64,000 bases of DNA from Dongia rigui (GTDB taxonomy: Bacteria > Pseudomonadota > Alphaproteobacteria > Dongiales > Dongiaceae): NCBI RefSeq assembly GCF_034044635.1, contig NZ_JAXCLX010000001.1:1798001-1862000 (forward strand). The letters are read 5' to 3'. Under the pieces are notes generated by a model, which saw nothing but the letters and a program-made list of their open reading frames with translations, was not told the origin of the DNA and ran no database searches. Made by a program: the position numbers and the translations under genes. Shown here one piece after another: positions 54,490 to 62,724 of this stretch (positions are counted from its first letter, which is position 1; the number at the start of each line of letters is the position of its first letter).

Positions 54490-56025
54490 ATGACCATTTC
54501 CGCCAAATCATCACCCATGCTGATCACCTTCTCGGTGATGCTGGCGACCATCATGCAGGCGCTGGACACGACCATCGCCAATGTGGCCCTGCCGCATATG
54601 CAGGGGACATTGTCGGCGACCCAGGATCAGATTTCCTGGGTGCTGACGTCCTACATCGTCGCCGCCGGCATCATGACGCCGGCCACCGGCTTTCTGTCGC
54701 AGCGCTTTGGGCGCAAGCGGCTGTTCGTCTGGTCGGTGATCGGTTTCACGCTGGCCTCATTGCTGTGCGGCGCCGCTTTCACGCTCAATCAGATCGTGCT
54801 CTATCGCCTGCTGCAAGGTGTCTTCGGTGCGGCCTTGGTGCCCTTGAGCCAGGCGATCCTGCTCGACACCTTCCCGCGCGAGCAGCACGGCAAGGCGATG
54901 GCCATGTGGGGCGTCGGTGTCATGATCGGCCCGATTTTGGGGCCGACCTTGGGCGGCCTCCTCACCGAATATTACAACTGGCGCTGGGTGTTCCTGATCA
55001 ACCTGCCCTTCGGCATCCTGGCGCTCTCCGGCATCCTTGCTTTCGTGCCGGAAACGCCCAAGGATCCCAACCGCCCGTTCGATTTCCTCGGCTTCGCATT
55101 TCTGGCCATCGCCATCGGTGCCTTGCAGATGATGCTCGACCGCGGTGAGTTGCAGGCCTGGTTTGAATCACCTGAGATCGTGATCGAAGGGCTTGTGGCT
55201 GCCTTGGCGCTCTACATGTTCATCGCCCACATGTTCACGCATCACCGGCCGTTCCTCGACCGGCATCTTTTCGTCGACCGCAATTTCGTCACGGGCCTCG
55301 TCTTCATCTTCATCATCGGCATCATCCTGCTGGCGACGATGGCGCTGCTGCCACCCTTCCTGCAGCATCTCAAAGGCTATCCGGTCGTCACCACCGGCTA
55401 TCTGCTGGCGCCGCGCGGCATCGGCACCATGGTCTCGATGATGCTGGTCGGCCGTGTGATGGGAAAGATCGACACGCGCCTGCTGATCCTCGCCGGCCTT
55501 GCGCTTACCTCGCTGTCGCTGTGGCAGATGGGGCGCTTCAGCCTCGACGTCACCGAATTCATGCTGGTGGAGAGCGGCGTCATCCAGGGCTTGGGGCTTG
55601 GCCTCATTTTCGTGCCGCTTAGTACGATCACTTTCTCGACCCTGGCGCCACACTTGCGGACCGAAGCGGCGGCGATGTTCAGCCTGATGCGTAATATCGG
55701 CAGCTCGATCGGCATATCGATCGTGACCGCGCTGCTGTCGCGCAATTCGCAGATCAACCACGCGGGATTGAGCGAGCATGTCAGCATTTTCAACCCGCTG
55801 ATGCATGCCCCCTATCTGCCGCCGAGCTGGTCACTCGACACCACGACCGGCCTCCTCGCCCTTGATGCCGAGGTCAACCGGCAGGCCGCCAGCATCGCCT
55901 ATATCGACGATTTCGTCCTGATGATGTGGGTGACGCTGTGCGCCGTCCCATTGCTGCTGCTGCTCAGGAAACCCCGCGCTGTCGCCGGCACGCCGGCGCC
56001 GGCACTCCATGCCGTGGCGGACTAA
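54490..56025 (+). CDS. emrB: EmrB/QacA-type MFS drug exporter (DHA2)
   Basis: This 511-residue inner-membrane protein has about 14 helices. Markers are MQALDTTIANVALPHMQGTL (motif D1), LSQRFGRKRLFVWSVIGFT (motif A) and GVGVMIGPILGPTLGGLLTEYYNWRWVFLINLPFGI (motif C and its end). It exports hydrophobic drugs by proton antiport together with EmrA. The start at 54490 lies 17 bases after the repeat. Confidence 0.95.
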   Translation: MTISAKSSPMLITFSVMLATIMQALDTTIANVALPHMQGTLSATQDQISWVLTSYIVAAGIMTPATGFLSQRFGRKRLFVWSVIGFTLASLLCGAAFTLNQIVLYRLLQGVFGAALVPLSQAILLDTFPREQHGKAMAMWGVGVMIGPILGPTLGGLLTEYYNWRWVFLINLPFGILALSGILAFVPETPKDPNRPFDFLGFAFLAIAIGALQMMLDRGELQAWFESPEIVIEGLVAALALYMFIAHMFTHHRPFLDRHLFVDRNFVTGLVFIFIIGIILLATMALLPPFLQHLKGYPVVTTGYLLAPRGIGTMVSMMLVGRVMGKIDTRLLILAGLALTSLSLWQMGRFSLDVTEFMLVESGVIQGLGLGLIFVPLSTITFSTLAPHLRTEAAAMFSLMRNIGSSIGISIVTALLSRNSQINHAGLSEHVSIFNPLMHAPYLPPSWSLDTTTGLLALDAEVNRQAASIAYIDDFVLMMWVTLCAVPLLLLLRKPRAVAGTPAPALHAVAD

Positions 56026-56044
56026 GGGCACCAACCTACGAACC

Positions 56045-56122
56045 GTCATGCCCGGGCTTGACCCGGGCATCCAGTCTATCCGGGCAATCAGTGGATCCCC
56101 GGGTCTTCGCCCGGGGATGACG
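56045..56122. repeat. family B mosaic palindromic repeat, copy 5
   Basis: GTCATGCCCGGGCTTGACCC opens and GGGTCTTCGCCCGGGGATGACG closes the element. Both inner palindromes (GCCCGGGCTTGACCCGGGC; CCCCGGGTCTTCGCCCGGGG) are present. It lies between emrB and the convergent dipeptidase. Confidence 0.9.
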
Positions 56123-56143
56123 ATATAAAGTAGGTGCTCGGCC

Positions 56144-56695
56144 TTACATCATCGGGCGCTTCAATTGCGCCTGCTCGATCAGCGGATAATCGCGGCTGTT
56201 GAACAGCTGGTAGTGCCACCACTCGTTTTTATAATTGTCCCAGCCGGCCGCCATCATGATTCCGAGCAGGGTAAAGCGGTTTTGCTGCGCCGTTACCGAG
56301 ACCTCGATGGAACCATGATGCGATTGCGGGATCGCCTCATCAAAGCCGGTGCCCATTTCCAACTCCCGCCCCTGGTCGTCGATCAGCGTCAAATCGATGG
56401 CGACACCACGGGTATGCGGCGAACCACGGCGCGGATCGGCGACGAATTCGGGGTCGGGCAGCGCGTTCCACAGTGCCCATTGCGCTTCCGACGGGCGGTA
56501 GGCGTCGAAGATCTTGAAGCGCAATCCCAAGGGCCGGGCCAGATGCACCGCCTGGCGCAACGCCTCGGCCGCGCGCTCATGCAGGTAGCAATGCGGCGTC
56601 TGATAGATGACGTGCCCGCTCAAATTGTCCTTGGTCCCATAGACCAGGTCGATATCGACGTCGTATTCCGCCGGGGTAATTTCAACAAGGCTCAT
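56144..56695 (-). CDS. ddpX: D-alanyl-D-alanine dipeptidase (VanX/DdpX-like)
   Basis: This 183-residue zinc dipeptidase has the ligands in SPHTRGVAIDLTL (His and Asp) and EWWHY (His, with the catalytic Glu), and the arginine of FDAYRPSEAQ. It has no signal peptide, so it is cytoplasmic, as for VanX and DdpX. It would split D-Ala-D-Ala for turnover of cell-wall precursors. I chose ATG 56695 (MSLVEITPAEYDVDIDLVYG); the longer frame is antisense to tsaB. There are no vanH or vanA partners, so glycopeptide resistance is unlikely. Confidence 0.88.
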   Translation of the reverse strand: MSLVEITPAEYDVDIDLVYGTKDNLSGHVIYQTPHCYLHERAAEALRQAVHLARPLGLRFKIFDAYRPSEAQWALWNALPDPEFVADPRRGSPHTRGVAIDLTLIDDQGRELEMGTGFDEAIPQSHHGSIEVSVTAQQNRFTLLGIMMAAGWDNYKNEWWHYQLFNSRDYPLIEQAQLKRPMM

Positions 56696-56788
56696 CTTGC
56701 CACCGCTCCTTGCGCGTTCTAAACCGCCTTTAGCAGATTGACAGCCGGCCCGCCAAGGCCCGGCCAGCAGCCAGTTCGGGAATTCCTG

Positions 56789-57469
56789 ATGCCAGATCGC
56801 CTCATCCTTGCCATGGATGCCGCCGGGGACAGTTGCTCGGTCGCCTTGGGCCGTGCCAGCGATGCCGGCCTCGACGTGCTGGCGTCGCAGAAGACCGAGA
56901 TGAAGCATGGCCATGCGGTGGCCCTGGTGCCGATGATCGACAAGGTGATGACGCAGGCCGATCGCATCTTTGCCGATCTGTCGGCGATTGCCGTCGGCAA
57001 CGGGCCTGGCGGCTTCACCGGGCTGCGCATCGCTTTGGCAACGGCGCGCGGCCTGGGCTTGGCGTTGGAGAAGCCAGTCCTTGGCGTCAGCAATTTCCAG
57101 GCTGCGGCAAGGCAGCTGCCGATGGACCAGCGGCCATTAGACGGCGACATCCTGGTCATGATCGACAGCCGGCGCGAAGAACCCTATGTCGCGCGGCTCG
57201 ATCCCGATCTTCTCTTCAAAACCGCCCCGCGCTTCATGACGCTTGCAGAAATCGCTTCCGACTTGGCGGCGCATCCGCCTTCCGTCATCACCGGCGACGG
57301 GACCAGCCTGTGGCAAGGCGTCTGGCCCGCGGGCGCCGGGCGGCACCCGGCCGCGGCCGATGCTCTCGGCATTCTTGCGCTCGCGGCCGATCCCGCCCAA
57401 AGATATAGCGCCAAGCCCGATCCGCTTTATCTGCGCCCCGCCGACGTTTCGGCGCCCAAGGCACCCTGA
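56789..57469 (+). CDS. tsaB: tRNA threonylcarbamoyladenosine synthesis protein TsaB
   Basis: This 226-residue ASKHA-fold protein shows LILAMDAAGDSCSVALG at the N-terminus and AIAVGNGPGGFTGLRIALATARGLGLA. It forms the TsaBDE complex that makes t6A37 in ANN-decoding tRNAs. TsaB is the scaffold and has no active site of its own. I chose ATG 56789 over an upstream frame. rimI follows after one base, the usual arrangement. Confidence 0.92.
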   Translation: MPDRLILAMDAAGDSCSVALGRASDAGLDVLASQKTEMKHGHAVALVPMIDKVMTQADRIFADLSAIAVGNGPGGFTGLRIALATARGLGLALEKPVLGVSNFQAAARQLPMDQRPLDGDILVMIDSRREEPYVARLDPDLLFKTAPRFMTLAEIASDLAAHPPSVITGDGTSLWQGVWPAGAGRHPAAADALGILALAADPAQRYSAKPDPLYLRPADVSAPKAP

Positions 57470-57470
57470 C

Positions 57471-57968
57471 ATGACCGCTGACAGGACAGGGCCGGTGCTG
57501 CAACCGATCGGCCCTTTCGATGTCGATCTTCTGGCCGAATTGCACCACCGCTGCTTTACCGCGATCTGGGACCGGCCCTGGAACGCCAAATCCTTTGCCG
57601 ATGTGTTGGCGATGCCGGGTGCGGCGGGGCAGATTCTCAGCGTCGGCGATGCACCGGTCGGTTTCGGCATCACCTTGCAGGCGGTCGATGAGGTCGACGT
57701 GCTGCTGATCGGCGTTTTGCCGGAAGCACGCGGGGCAGGGCTGGGGCCCATGCTGCTCGACAGCTTGCTGTCGGCGGCGGCGTCACGGGGGGCTGCGCGC
57801 GCTTTGCTGGAGGTGGCGGCGGAGAACCGCGCCGCCATCGCTACCTATACCAAGGTCGGCTTCACAATCTGTGGTCGCCGCAAGCAATATTACCCAGGGC
57901 CAACCGACGCCATTCTTTACGAGAGAGCCCTGAATTCGTGCCGTATTGATGACAAAAGCCATCAATAA
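57471..57968 (+). CDS. rimI: RimI-like protein N-acetyltransferase
   Basis: This 165-residue GNAT enzyme shows HRCFTAIWDRPWNAKSFADVLAMPG, the acetyl-CoA loop in GVLPEARGAGLGPMLL and ALLEVAAENRAAIATYTKVGF. RimI acetylates the N-terminus of ribosomal protein S18 in Escherichia coli, and the tsaB-rimI pair is widely conserved. The last ten residues (LNSCRIDDKSHQ) are not typical. Confidence 0.9.
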   Translation: MTADRTGPVLQPIGPFDVDLLAELHHRCFTAIWDRPWNAKSFADVLAMPGAAGQILSVGDAPVGFGITLQAVDEVDVLLIGVLPEARGAGLGPMLLDSLLSAAASRGAARALLEVAAENRAAIATYTKVGFTICGRRKQYYPGPTDAILYERALNSCRIDDKSHQ

Positions 57969-58012
57969 CGCTGAAATATGTGTGAGAATTGCAAATAATA
58001 AGCTTGGTTTGA

Positions 58013-58041
58013 TTGCCAATGTTCGGGCCGCTGGCTATGTA
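58013..58041 (+). promoter_or_regulatory. sigma-70-type promoter of mucR
   Basis: TTGCCA (58013-58018) and TATGTA (58036-58041) are 17 bases apart, about 100 bases before the mucR ATG. The AT-rich stretch just upstream (AAATAATAAGC) resembles sites preferred by MucR/Ros proteins, so autoregulation is possible. Confidence 0.5.
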
Positions 58042-58142
58042 TCCACAGCCACTTTTTGCGGGCCGGGCGCAGGTCATCGGCTTGGCTTTAGGCCTGGCAT
58101 TCAGCACCACCGATCCATCGTTAAAATAAGGAACGGAATGAC

Positions 58143-58619
58143 ATGAGCGACACGCTCAAGAGCGATCCCCTGCTGCCCCTGGTGACAGAGATCGTTGTCG
58201 CCTACCTGTCACATAACACCGTTGCGATGAATGATATTCCGCGCCTTATCGCCGAGACGCGGGCCGCCCTGGCCAATAGCGGCAATGCCGCCGGCACGCT
58301 GCCGGGCGGTGCCAATCTGGCGCGGCCTTCGGCGGGTCATGGCACCTTGCGCGCCGAGCGGGAACCCGCGGTCCCGGTCAAGAAATCGGTGACACCCGAT
58401 TACCTCATCTGCCTCGAGGACGGCATCAAATTGAAGATGCTGAAGCGCCATCTGCGCACGGCCTATGACATGACGCCCGAGCAATATCGCGAGCGTTGGG
58501 GCCTGCCGGCCGATTACCCGATGGTGGCACCCAATTACGCCAAGAAGCGCTCCTCCCTGGCGCGCGAATTCGGCCTTGGCCGCGGTGGCCGCAAACGTGC
58601 GACCCGGCGCCGCAATTAG
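58143..58619 (+). CDS. mucR: MucR/Ros-family transcriptional regulator
   Basis: This 158-residue protein has the MucR pattern: LVTEIVVAYLSHNTVAMNDIPRLI at the N-terminus (oligomerisation) and a zinc-finger-like C-terminal domain with VTPDYLICLEDGIKLKMLKRHLRTAYDMTPEQYRERWGLPADYPMVAPNYA. The tail is basic (GRGGRKRATRRRN). These proteins act as H-NS-like silencers in alphaproteobacteria. AAGGAACGG precedes the ATG. Confidence 0.93.
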   Translation: MSDTLKSDPLLPLVTEIVVAYLSHNTVAMNDIPRLIAETRAALANSGNAAGTLPGGANLARPSAGHGTLRAEREPAVPVKKSVTPDYLICLEDGIKLKMLKRHLRTAYDMTPEQYRERWGLPADYPMVAPNYAKKRSSLAREFGLGRGGRKRATRRRN

Positions 58620-58952
58620 AATCCCCGCTTCATTCCGTCATTAACCGGCCCTTTGTCGCGGGCCGCCAGCTAACCCCTTGTCATGGTTTCTTTTCCCCTG
58701 GGATGAGCAAGGCCCTTGGCGACCGGCGGTTAACCAAGGCACAATAGCCCAACACGAGGCCATTGGTTGGGTGAACCGGCGTCCCTGTCCAGATGCAAGC
58801 AGGCTGGTCCCAGCCGGCCAGTCCTGTTAAACCGGGTCCCTGAAATCGGCTCTGAAATCAGGGCTCTTGAGCGGAAACGGGGCAGCGCCATATCCGCCCC
58901 AAAACGGGATGTCAGGGATTTGACGAAAACATTAAACACAGGTGAGGCAAGC
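58620..58952 (+). other. mucR-fur intergenic region, no gene seen
   Basis: These 333 bases contain no frame I can support. GGCCC-N8-GGGCC (about 58648-58665) is a weak hairpin after mucR. A possible promoter, TTGAGC-N16-CATATC (about 58867-58894), could serve fur. The region is likely a long leader plus regulatory DNA. Confidence 0.4.
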
Positions 58953-59432
58953 GTGCCATCAAGGCTGGAACGGCTGTGTATCGAAAAAGGGCTGAAGATG
59001 ACCGACCAGCGTCGGATCATCGCGCGCGTGCTCTCTGAAGCGCAGGATCATCCGGACGTCGAATTGCTGCACAAGCGCGCGGCCCAGATCGATTCCGGCA
59101 TTTCGCTCGCCACCGTCTATCGCACCGTGCGCCTCTTCGAAGAAGCCAGCATCCTGGAGCGCCATGATTTCGGCGACGGTCGCGCACGCTATGAAGAGGC
59201 CAAGGACGACCACCACGACCATCTCATCGACATCCAGTCCGGCCGCGTGATCGAGTTCACCAACGAGCAGATCGAAAAGCTGCAGAAGGGTGTCGCGGCC
59301 GAGCTCGGCTACAAGCTGGTGGGCCACCGGCTGGAGCTCTACGCCGTGCCGCTCTCCAAGGACAATGATGACGAGACCGCGCTGTCCGGCCGTGCCAAGC
59401 GTGCCATGCCGGCAGGAGGCAGCGACAAATGA
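58953..59432 (+). CDS. fur: Fur-family metalloregulator (Mur/alpha-Fur type)
   Basis: This 159-residue regulator has the Fur winged helix (LKMTDQRRIIARVLSEAQDHPDVELLHKRAAQIDSGISLATVYRTVRLFEEA). The metal region reads HHDHLIDIQSGRVIEF; classical Fur has HHDHLICLDCG, so the first structural zinc cysteines are missing, as in the Mur/alphaproteobacterial Fur group. It probably responds to manganese or iron. The start is GTG 58953, with GAGG five bases before. It overlaps olsB by four bases. Confidence 0.92.
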   Translation: MPSRLERLCIEKGLKMTDQRRIIARVLSEAQDHPDVELLHKRAAQIDSGISLATVYRTVRLFEEASILERHDFGDGRARYEEAKDDHHDHLIDIQSGRVIEFTNEQIEKLQKGVAAELGYKLVGHRLELYAVPLSKDNDDETALSGRAKRAMPAGGSDK

Positions 59433-60247
59433 TTGTCGCTGCGGCCCGGCGCGAGCGGCCGGTCGAAGTCATCGTCGGCGATCTCGAAGCGCGGCTTGCG
59501 GAAACCGAAGCTGAAATCCTGGCGGCGCAGGAACTGCGCTATCGGGTCTTCTATGGCGAGACGGGGGCCATCCCCAGCGCCGAGATGACCAAGCTGGGGC
59601 GCGATTTCGATTCCTTCGATCCCTATTGCGACCATCTTATCGTCGTCGACCGCACGCGCGGCTCCGGCGTCAAAGGCATCGTCGCCACCTATCGCCTGCT
59701 GCGCCGGGAAGCGGCACGGCGTGCCGGGCGTTTCTATTCGATCGCCGAATACGACATCGCACCGCTGGTGAACCGGCCGGGCGAGATCCTGGAACTGGGC
59801 CGCTCCTGCGTCGATCCCGCCTATCGCAACAAGATGGCGATGCAGCTGCTGTGGAAGGGCATCACCGACTACATCCTCTTCCATAAGGTCGAGGTGATGT
59901 TCGGTTGCGCAAGTTTCCCCGGCACGGACCCTGAAGCCCACCGGATGGCGCTTTCCTATCTCCATCACCGGCATCTGGCGCCGCCGCAGGTTCGGCCCAG
60001 GGCCGTGGCCGGGCGCTATGTCGACATGAACATGATGCCGCTCGCCGATATCGACGAACGGCGCGCACTCGCCTCGCTGCCGCCGCTCATCAAGGGCTAT
60101 CTGCGCCTCTCCGGCTATGTCGGCGACGGCGCGGTGATCGATCACGAATTCGGCTCGGTCGACGTTTCCATCGTGGTGGTGACCGCCGAGGTCACCGACA
60201 AATACATGAAACACTACACGCGCCCGGATTACGGCGGCGATTCGTGA
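59429..60247 (+). CDS. olsB: ornithine acyltransferase OlsB
   Basis: This 272-residue protein has the OlsB pattern: EILAAQELRYRVFYGETGA, DHLIVVD, GRFYSIAEYDIAPLVNRPGEILELGRSCVDPAYRN and VMFGCASFPGTDP. OlsB transfers 3-hydroxyacyl groups from acyl carrier protein to ornithine, the first step of ornithine lipid synthesis. It overlaps the fur stop by four bases (site GGAGG), linking the lipid pathway to a metalloregulator transcript. olsA follows 36 bases later. Confidence 0.9.
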   Translation: MIVAAARRERPVEVIVGDLEARLAETEAEILAAQELRYRVFYGETGAIPSAEMTKLGRDFDSFDPYCDHLIVVDRTRGSGVKGIVATYRLLRREAARRAGRFYSIAEYDIAPLVNRPGEILELGRSCVDPAYRNKMAMQLLWKGITDYILFHKVEVMFGCASFPGTDPEAHRMALSYLHHRHLAPPQVRPRAVAGRYVDMNMMPLADIDERRALASLPPLIKGYLRLSGYVGDGAVIDHEFGSVDVSIVVVTAEVTDKYMKHYTRPDYGGDS

Positions 60248-60283
60248 CAATGGCGCCTCTATAGCCATGTCCCAGTTCTAACC

Positions 60284-61102
60284 ATGCCTCGCCGTCCGGC
60301 CCGGCATTTCGAACTCGACGCTGGGTCCAGTTTCTGGGGTGCCTTGCGTCTCGCCGGCTATCTCGGCGTCACAGTGGCTCTGAGCCCGGTTCAGCTCCTA
60401 TTCCTGCTGCTGCGCGTGCGGGGGCGACATCTACTGCCGCGCCTCTATCATCGCCTGACCTGCCGCATCATCGGCCTCGACGTCGAAATCCGCGGTCGCA
60501 TGTCAACGGCCACGCCGACGCTTTTCGTCAGCAACCACAGCTCCTATTTCGACATCCCGGTGCTGGGCTCGCTCATCGAGGGCAGCTTTGTGGCCAAGAC
60601 CGAGGTCGGATCCTGGCCGGTCTTCGGCTGGCTTTCGAAGATGCAGCGCACCGTCTATGTCGACCGGCGCCGCGGCACCACGCATCGGCAGCGCGACGAT
60701 CTGCAGAAGCGTCTCGACGCGGGCGATAATTTGGTTCTGTTCCCGGAAGGCACCTCGAACGACGGCAATCGTGTGCTGCCGTTCCGCTCGGCCCTTCTCA
60801 GCGTCGCCGAACGCGAGGCCAAGGGCGGCAAGCTCGTCGTGCAACCAGTCTCCGTCACCTATACCAAGCTCAATTCATTGCCGATGGGTTACGGCAACCG
60901 TGCCTATCTCGCCTGGTATGGCGACATGACCTTGGGCGACCATCTGTGGAATTTCGCGCGGCTGGGTCCTGCCCGTGTCGTGGTGGAATTCCACGACCCC
61001 ATCACCATCGCCGACTTCCGCTCGCGCAAGGAACTGACCCAGCATTGCTACGCCCGCGTCTCCGGCGGTGTGGCTGATGCGCTGCATGGGAAGCTGGGCT
61101 AG
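60284..61102 (+). CDS. olsA: lyso-ornithine lipid O-acyltransferase OlsA
   Basis: This 272-residue membrane-associated acyltransferase of the PlsC family has the motif HX4D in VSNHSSYFDIPVLG and FPEGTSNDGNRVLPFR, with a hydrophobic segment near residues 22-45. With OlsB it completes ornithine lipid, a phosphorus-free membrane lipid used in phosphate limitation and stress. Fur-OlsA neighbourhood is common in alphaproteobacteria, usually followed by miaB-phoH; here miaB is not next. Confidence 0.9.
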   Translation: MPRRPARHFELDAGSSFWGALRLAGYLGVTVALSPVQLLFLLLRVRGRHLLPRLYHRLTCRIIGLDVEIRGRMSTATPTLFVSNHSSYFDIPVLGSLIEGSFVAKTEVGSWPVFGWLSKMQRTVYVDRRRGTTHRQRDDLQKRLDAGDNLVLFPEGTSNDGNRVLPFRSALLSVAEREAKGGKLVVQPVSVTYTKLNSLPMGYGNRAYLAWYGDMTLGDHLWNFARLGPARVVVEFHDPITIADFRSRKELTQHCYARVSGGVADALHGKLG

Positions 61103-61121
61103 TCGCTGCCAGTACCCCCAT

Positions 61122-61226
61122 CGTCATGGTACGCGAAGGCGTACCATCCACGAATTTCTATGAAGCGAAGTAGTATCCGACAAACGCAAACTCGTGGGTG
61201 GTCGGCCTATGCCGACCACCCACGAG
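61122..61226. repeat. family B mosaic palindromic repeat, copy 6 (variant)
   Basis: GTCATGGTACGCGAAGGCGT opens it and GGTCGGCCTATGCCGACCACC lies near its end. ACTCGTGGGTGGTCGG is shared with the copy at 35445-35533. The closing ATGAC is missing or altered. It lies between olsA and DUF1653, where miaB-phoH would usually begin. Confidence 0.75.
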
Positions 61227-61232
61227 AAAAAA

Positions 61233-61433
61233 TCAACCTTCCTCAATCGGCGCGAACCGCCTCTGGCCGTCATCCGTGAGGCCATCGAACATCGCTTTCG
61301 GCCGCGCGAAAGGCCTCCCATCCGATGTCAGGTAAATGGTCAGCAGCTCTTCCGTCTCGCTATGCGTGGCGTCGAAGAGTTTCTGATAGAGGCCGCCCTT
61401 ATAGTGGCGGTGGGTCGCCTTGAAATCGCTCAC
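61233..61433 (-). CDS. DUF1653 small protein
   Basis: This 66-residue protein starts at GTG 61433, overlapping the DUF1223 stop by four bases (GTGA). It matches the DUF1653 pattern: FKATHRHYKGGLYQKLFDATHSETEELLTIYLTSDGRPFARPKAMFDGL. The HYKGGLY opening is characteristic. Function is unknown; a few members are fused to enzymes. A preceding GTG at 61436 is equally possible. Confidence 0.82.
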   Translation of the reverse strand: MSDFKATHRHYKGGLYQKLFDATHSETEELLTIYLTSDGRPFARPKAMFDGLTDDGQRRFAPIEEG

Positions 61434-62389
61434 CACAGATCCTTGAAATCCCAGGCCGCTGCGGCAACGACGGGACCGAATTCGGCCTCGTTGGCGATGA
61501 TGGCGCAGGCATCGGGTTTGCGCGCGATCTCGTCGGCGGTGAGGGTGATCAGGCGGTCCTCGGCCATGCCGGTCCAATTGCCGACCTTGCGCAAAGATCG
61601 CACGACATTGGCCGAGACCATGCGTTTGCCACGATTTTCGCCGGCCTGGATGTCGGTTACCCCTTCATACGCATAGGTGACGAGCCAGAGGCTGGCCGGC
61701 ACGGACAGTGTCGCCTGCGGCAGATTGAGATGGATGCCGCCACTGGGATCCTTCGAGAGGCCCAGCGTATACATGGCGTGGCGGCGGTCGGCTTTCTTCA
61801 AGCCCTTCTCCACCGCCTTGCGATCGGTGCCCAGACTTTCGATGGCACCGGCGATGACCATCTGCGGCGTATACATCATGGATTTGCCTCGGGCCGCGGC
61901 ATAGGCGCGCTGGCGGGCGGCGAAAGCGGGGTCGGCGAAGCGGTCCTGCCAGCCGGTATAATCCCAGTAATCGACATGGAAGGAGAGCGGCAGGATATTG
62001 CGCCGCTGTGCCAACTCCCTGAGATAGTCGCTGGCCGGGAGGCAGGTGGCGCAGCCTTCCGAGGTAAAGAACTCGACCACGATCGGCGCCGGCGGCGTCT
62101 CAAGCGAGATCGGCGTCAGGACCGGACCGGGCAGCGGCGCTACCGGCATGGCCGGGTTCAGCGCACTCGGCAGGGTCGTGGGTGGTGCGGTCTCGGGCAG
62201 GCCGAGCTCCGGCACGGCATTGCCGCCGGGCGCACCATTGGGGGCGAAGCCGAAGCCGGCGCCACCGCCGTTCGGGCTGGAAAAGGGCTGGATATAGCCC
62301 TCGCTGCTCTGCGCCAGCGCCGGGGGCGCCAGGACGGGCAGGGCCAGAAAGAGCGCCAGCAGCGCGGTGATGATCGGGCGAGGCATCAT
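61430..62389 (-). CDS. DUF1223 secreted thioredoxin-fold protein
   Basis: This 319-residue protein has a Sec signal peptide (ALLALFLALPVLAPPALAQ) and a proline/glycine-rich linker (about 28-98). The DUF1223 domain begins at IVVEFFTSEGCATCLPASDYL (a CxxC, thioredoxin-like) and includes HVDYWDYTGWQDRFADP and RAYAAARGKSMMYTPQMVIAG. It is probably periplasmic. Redox function is suggested by the CATC motif but not shown. It overlaps DUF1653 by four bases. Confidence 0.87.
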   Translation of the reverse strand: MMPRPIITALLALFLALPVLAPPALAQSSEGYIQPFSSPNGGGAGFGFAPNGAPGGNAVPELGLPETAPPTTLPSALNPAMPVAPLPGPVLTPISLETPPAPIVVEFFTSEGCATCLPASDYLRELAQRRNILPLSFHVDYWDYTGWQDRFADPAFAARQRAYAAARGKSMMYTPQMVIAGAIESLGTDRKAVEKGLKKADRRHAMYTLGLSKDPSGGIHLNLPQATLSVPASLWLVTYAYEGVTDIQAGENRGKRMVSANVVRSLRKVGNWTGMAEDRLITLTADEIARKPDACAIIANEAEFGPVVAAAAWDFKDLW

Positions 62390-62449
62390 GTTGTTAAATT
62401 AAGGCCTGGGGGATGCCTCGGCCACTCACTTTCCCGTGCCGGTATCGCT

Positions 62450-62608
62450 TTAAAAGTCGCTGACGCGTCCGTTCCGCTCCCAATCGCCATAGCGCGTCGG
62501 CTCCGGGCCTGTGGGGCCACCGACTTCTTTGGGTGTCGGCTTCGCCTTGGGAGCCTCGGCAGGACTGGGGGTCGTTGGTGCGGCTGGTTTTTCTTCAGGC
62601 TTTGTCAT
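62450..62608 (-). CDS. sdhAF4: succinate dehydrogenase assembly factor 4 (DUF1674)
   Basis: This 52-residue protein has a polar, proline- and lysine-rich N-terminus and ends in the highly conserved [19 protein letters not shown] (residues 34-52), the signature of SdhAF4/DUF1674. In mitochondria Sdh8/SDHAF4 binds flavinylated SdhA before assembly of succinate dehydrogenase. In alphaproteobacteria the gene commonly neighbours htpX, as here (divergent). ATG 62608; the sdh operon itself is not in the window. The protein is below the size many gene finders keep. Confidence 0.9.
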   Translation of the reverse strand: MTKPEEKPAAPTTPSPAEAPKAKPTPKEVGGPTGPEPTRYGDWERNGRVSDF

Positions 62609-62724
62609 GACTTAGGACGATAGAGCGTCGACCGGCGCCGTCAAGGTCTTGATTCGGAAAGTGCTGATAACAATCTTGCGCTCATGGTTTTAGACACCGT
62701 GTATCGCAAGGAGTGATCGGCACT

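Noticed and set aside
56144-56695. VanX-like gene considered as glycopeptide resistance
   Set aside because: No vanH, vanA or vanRS partners; a housekeeping turnover role is more likely.
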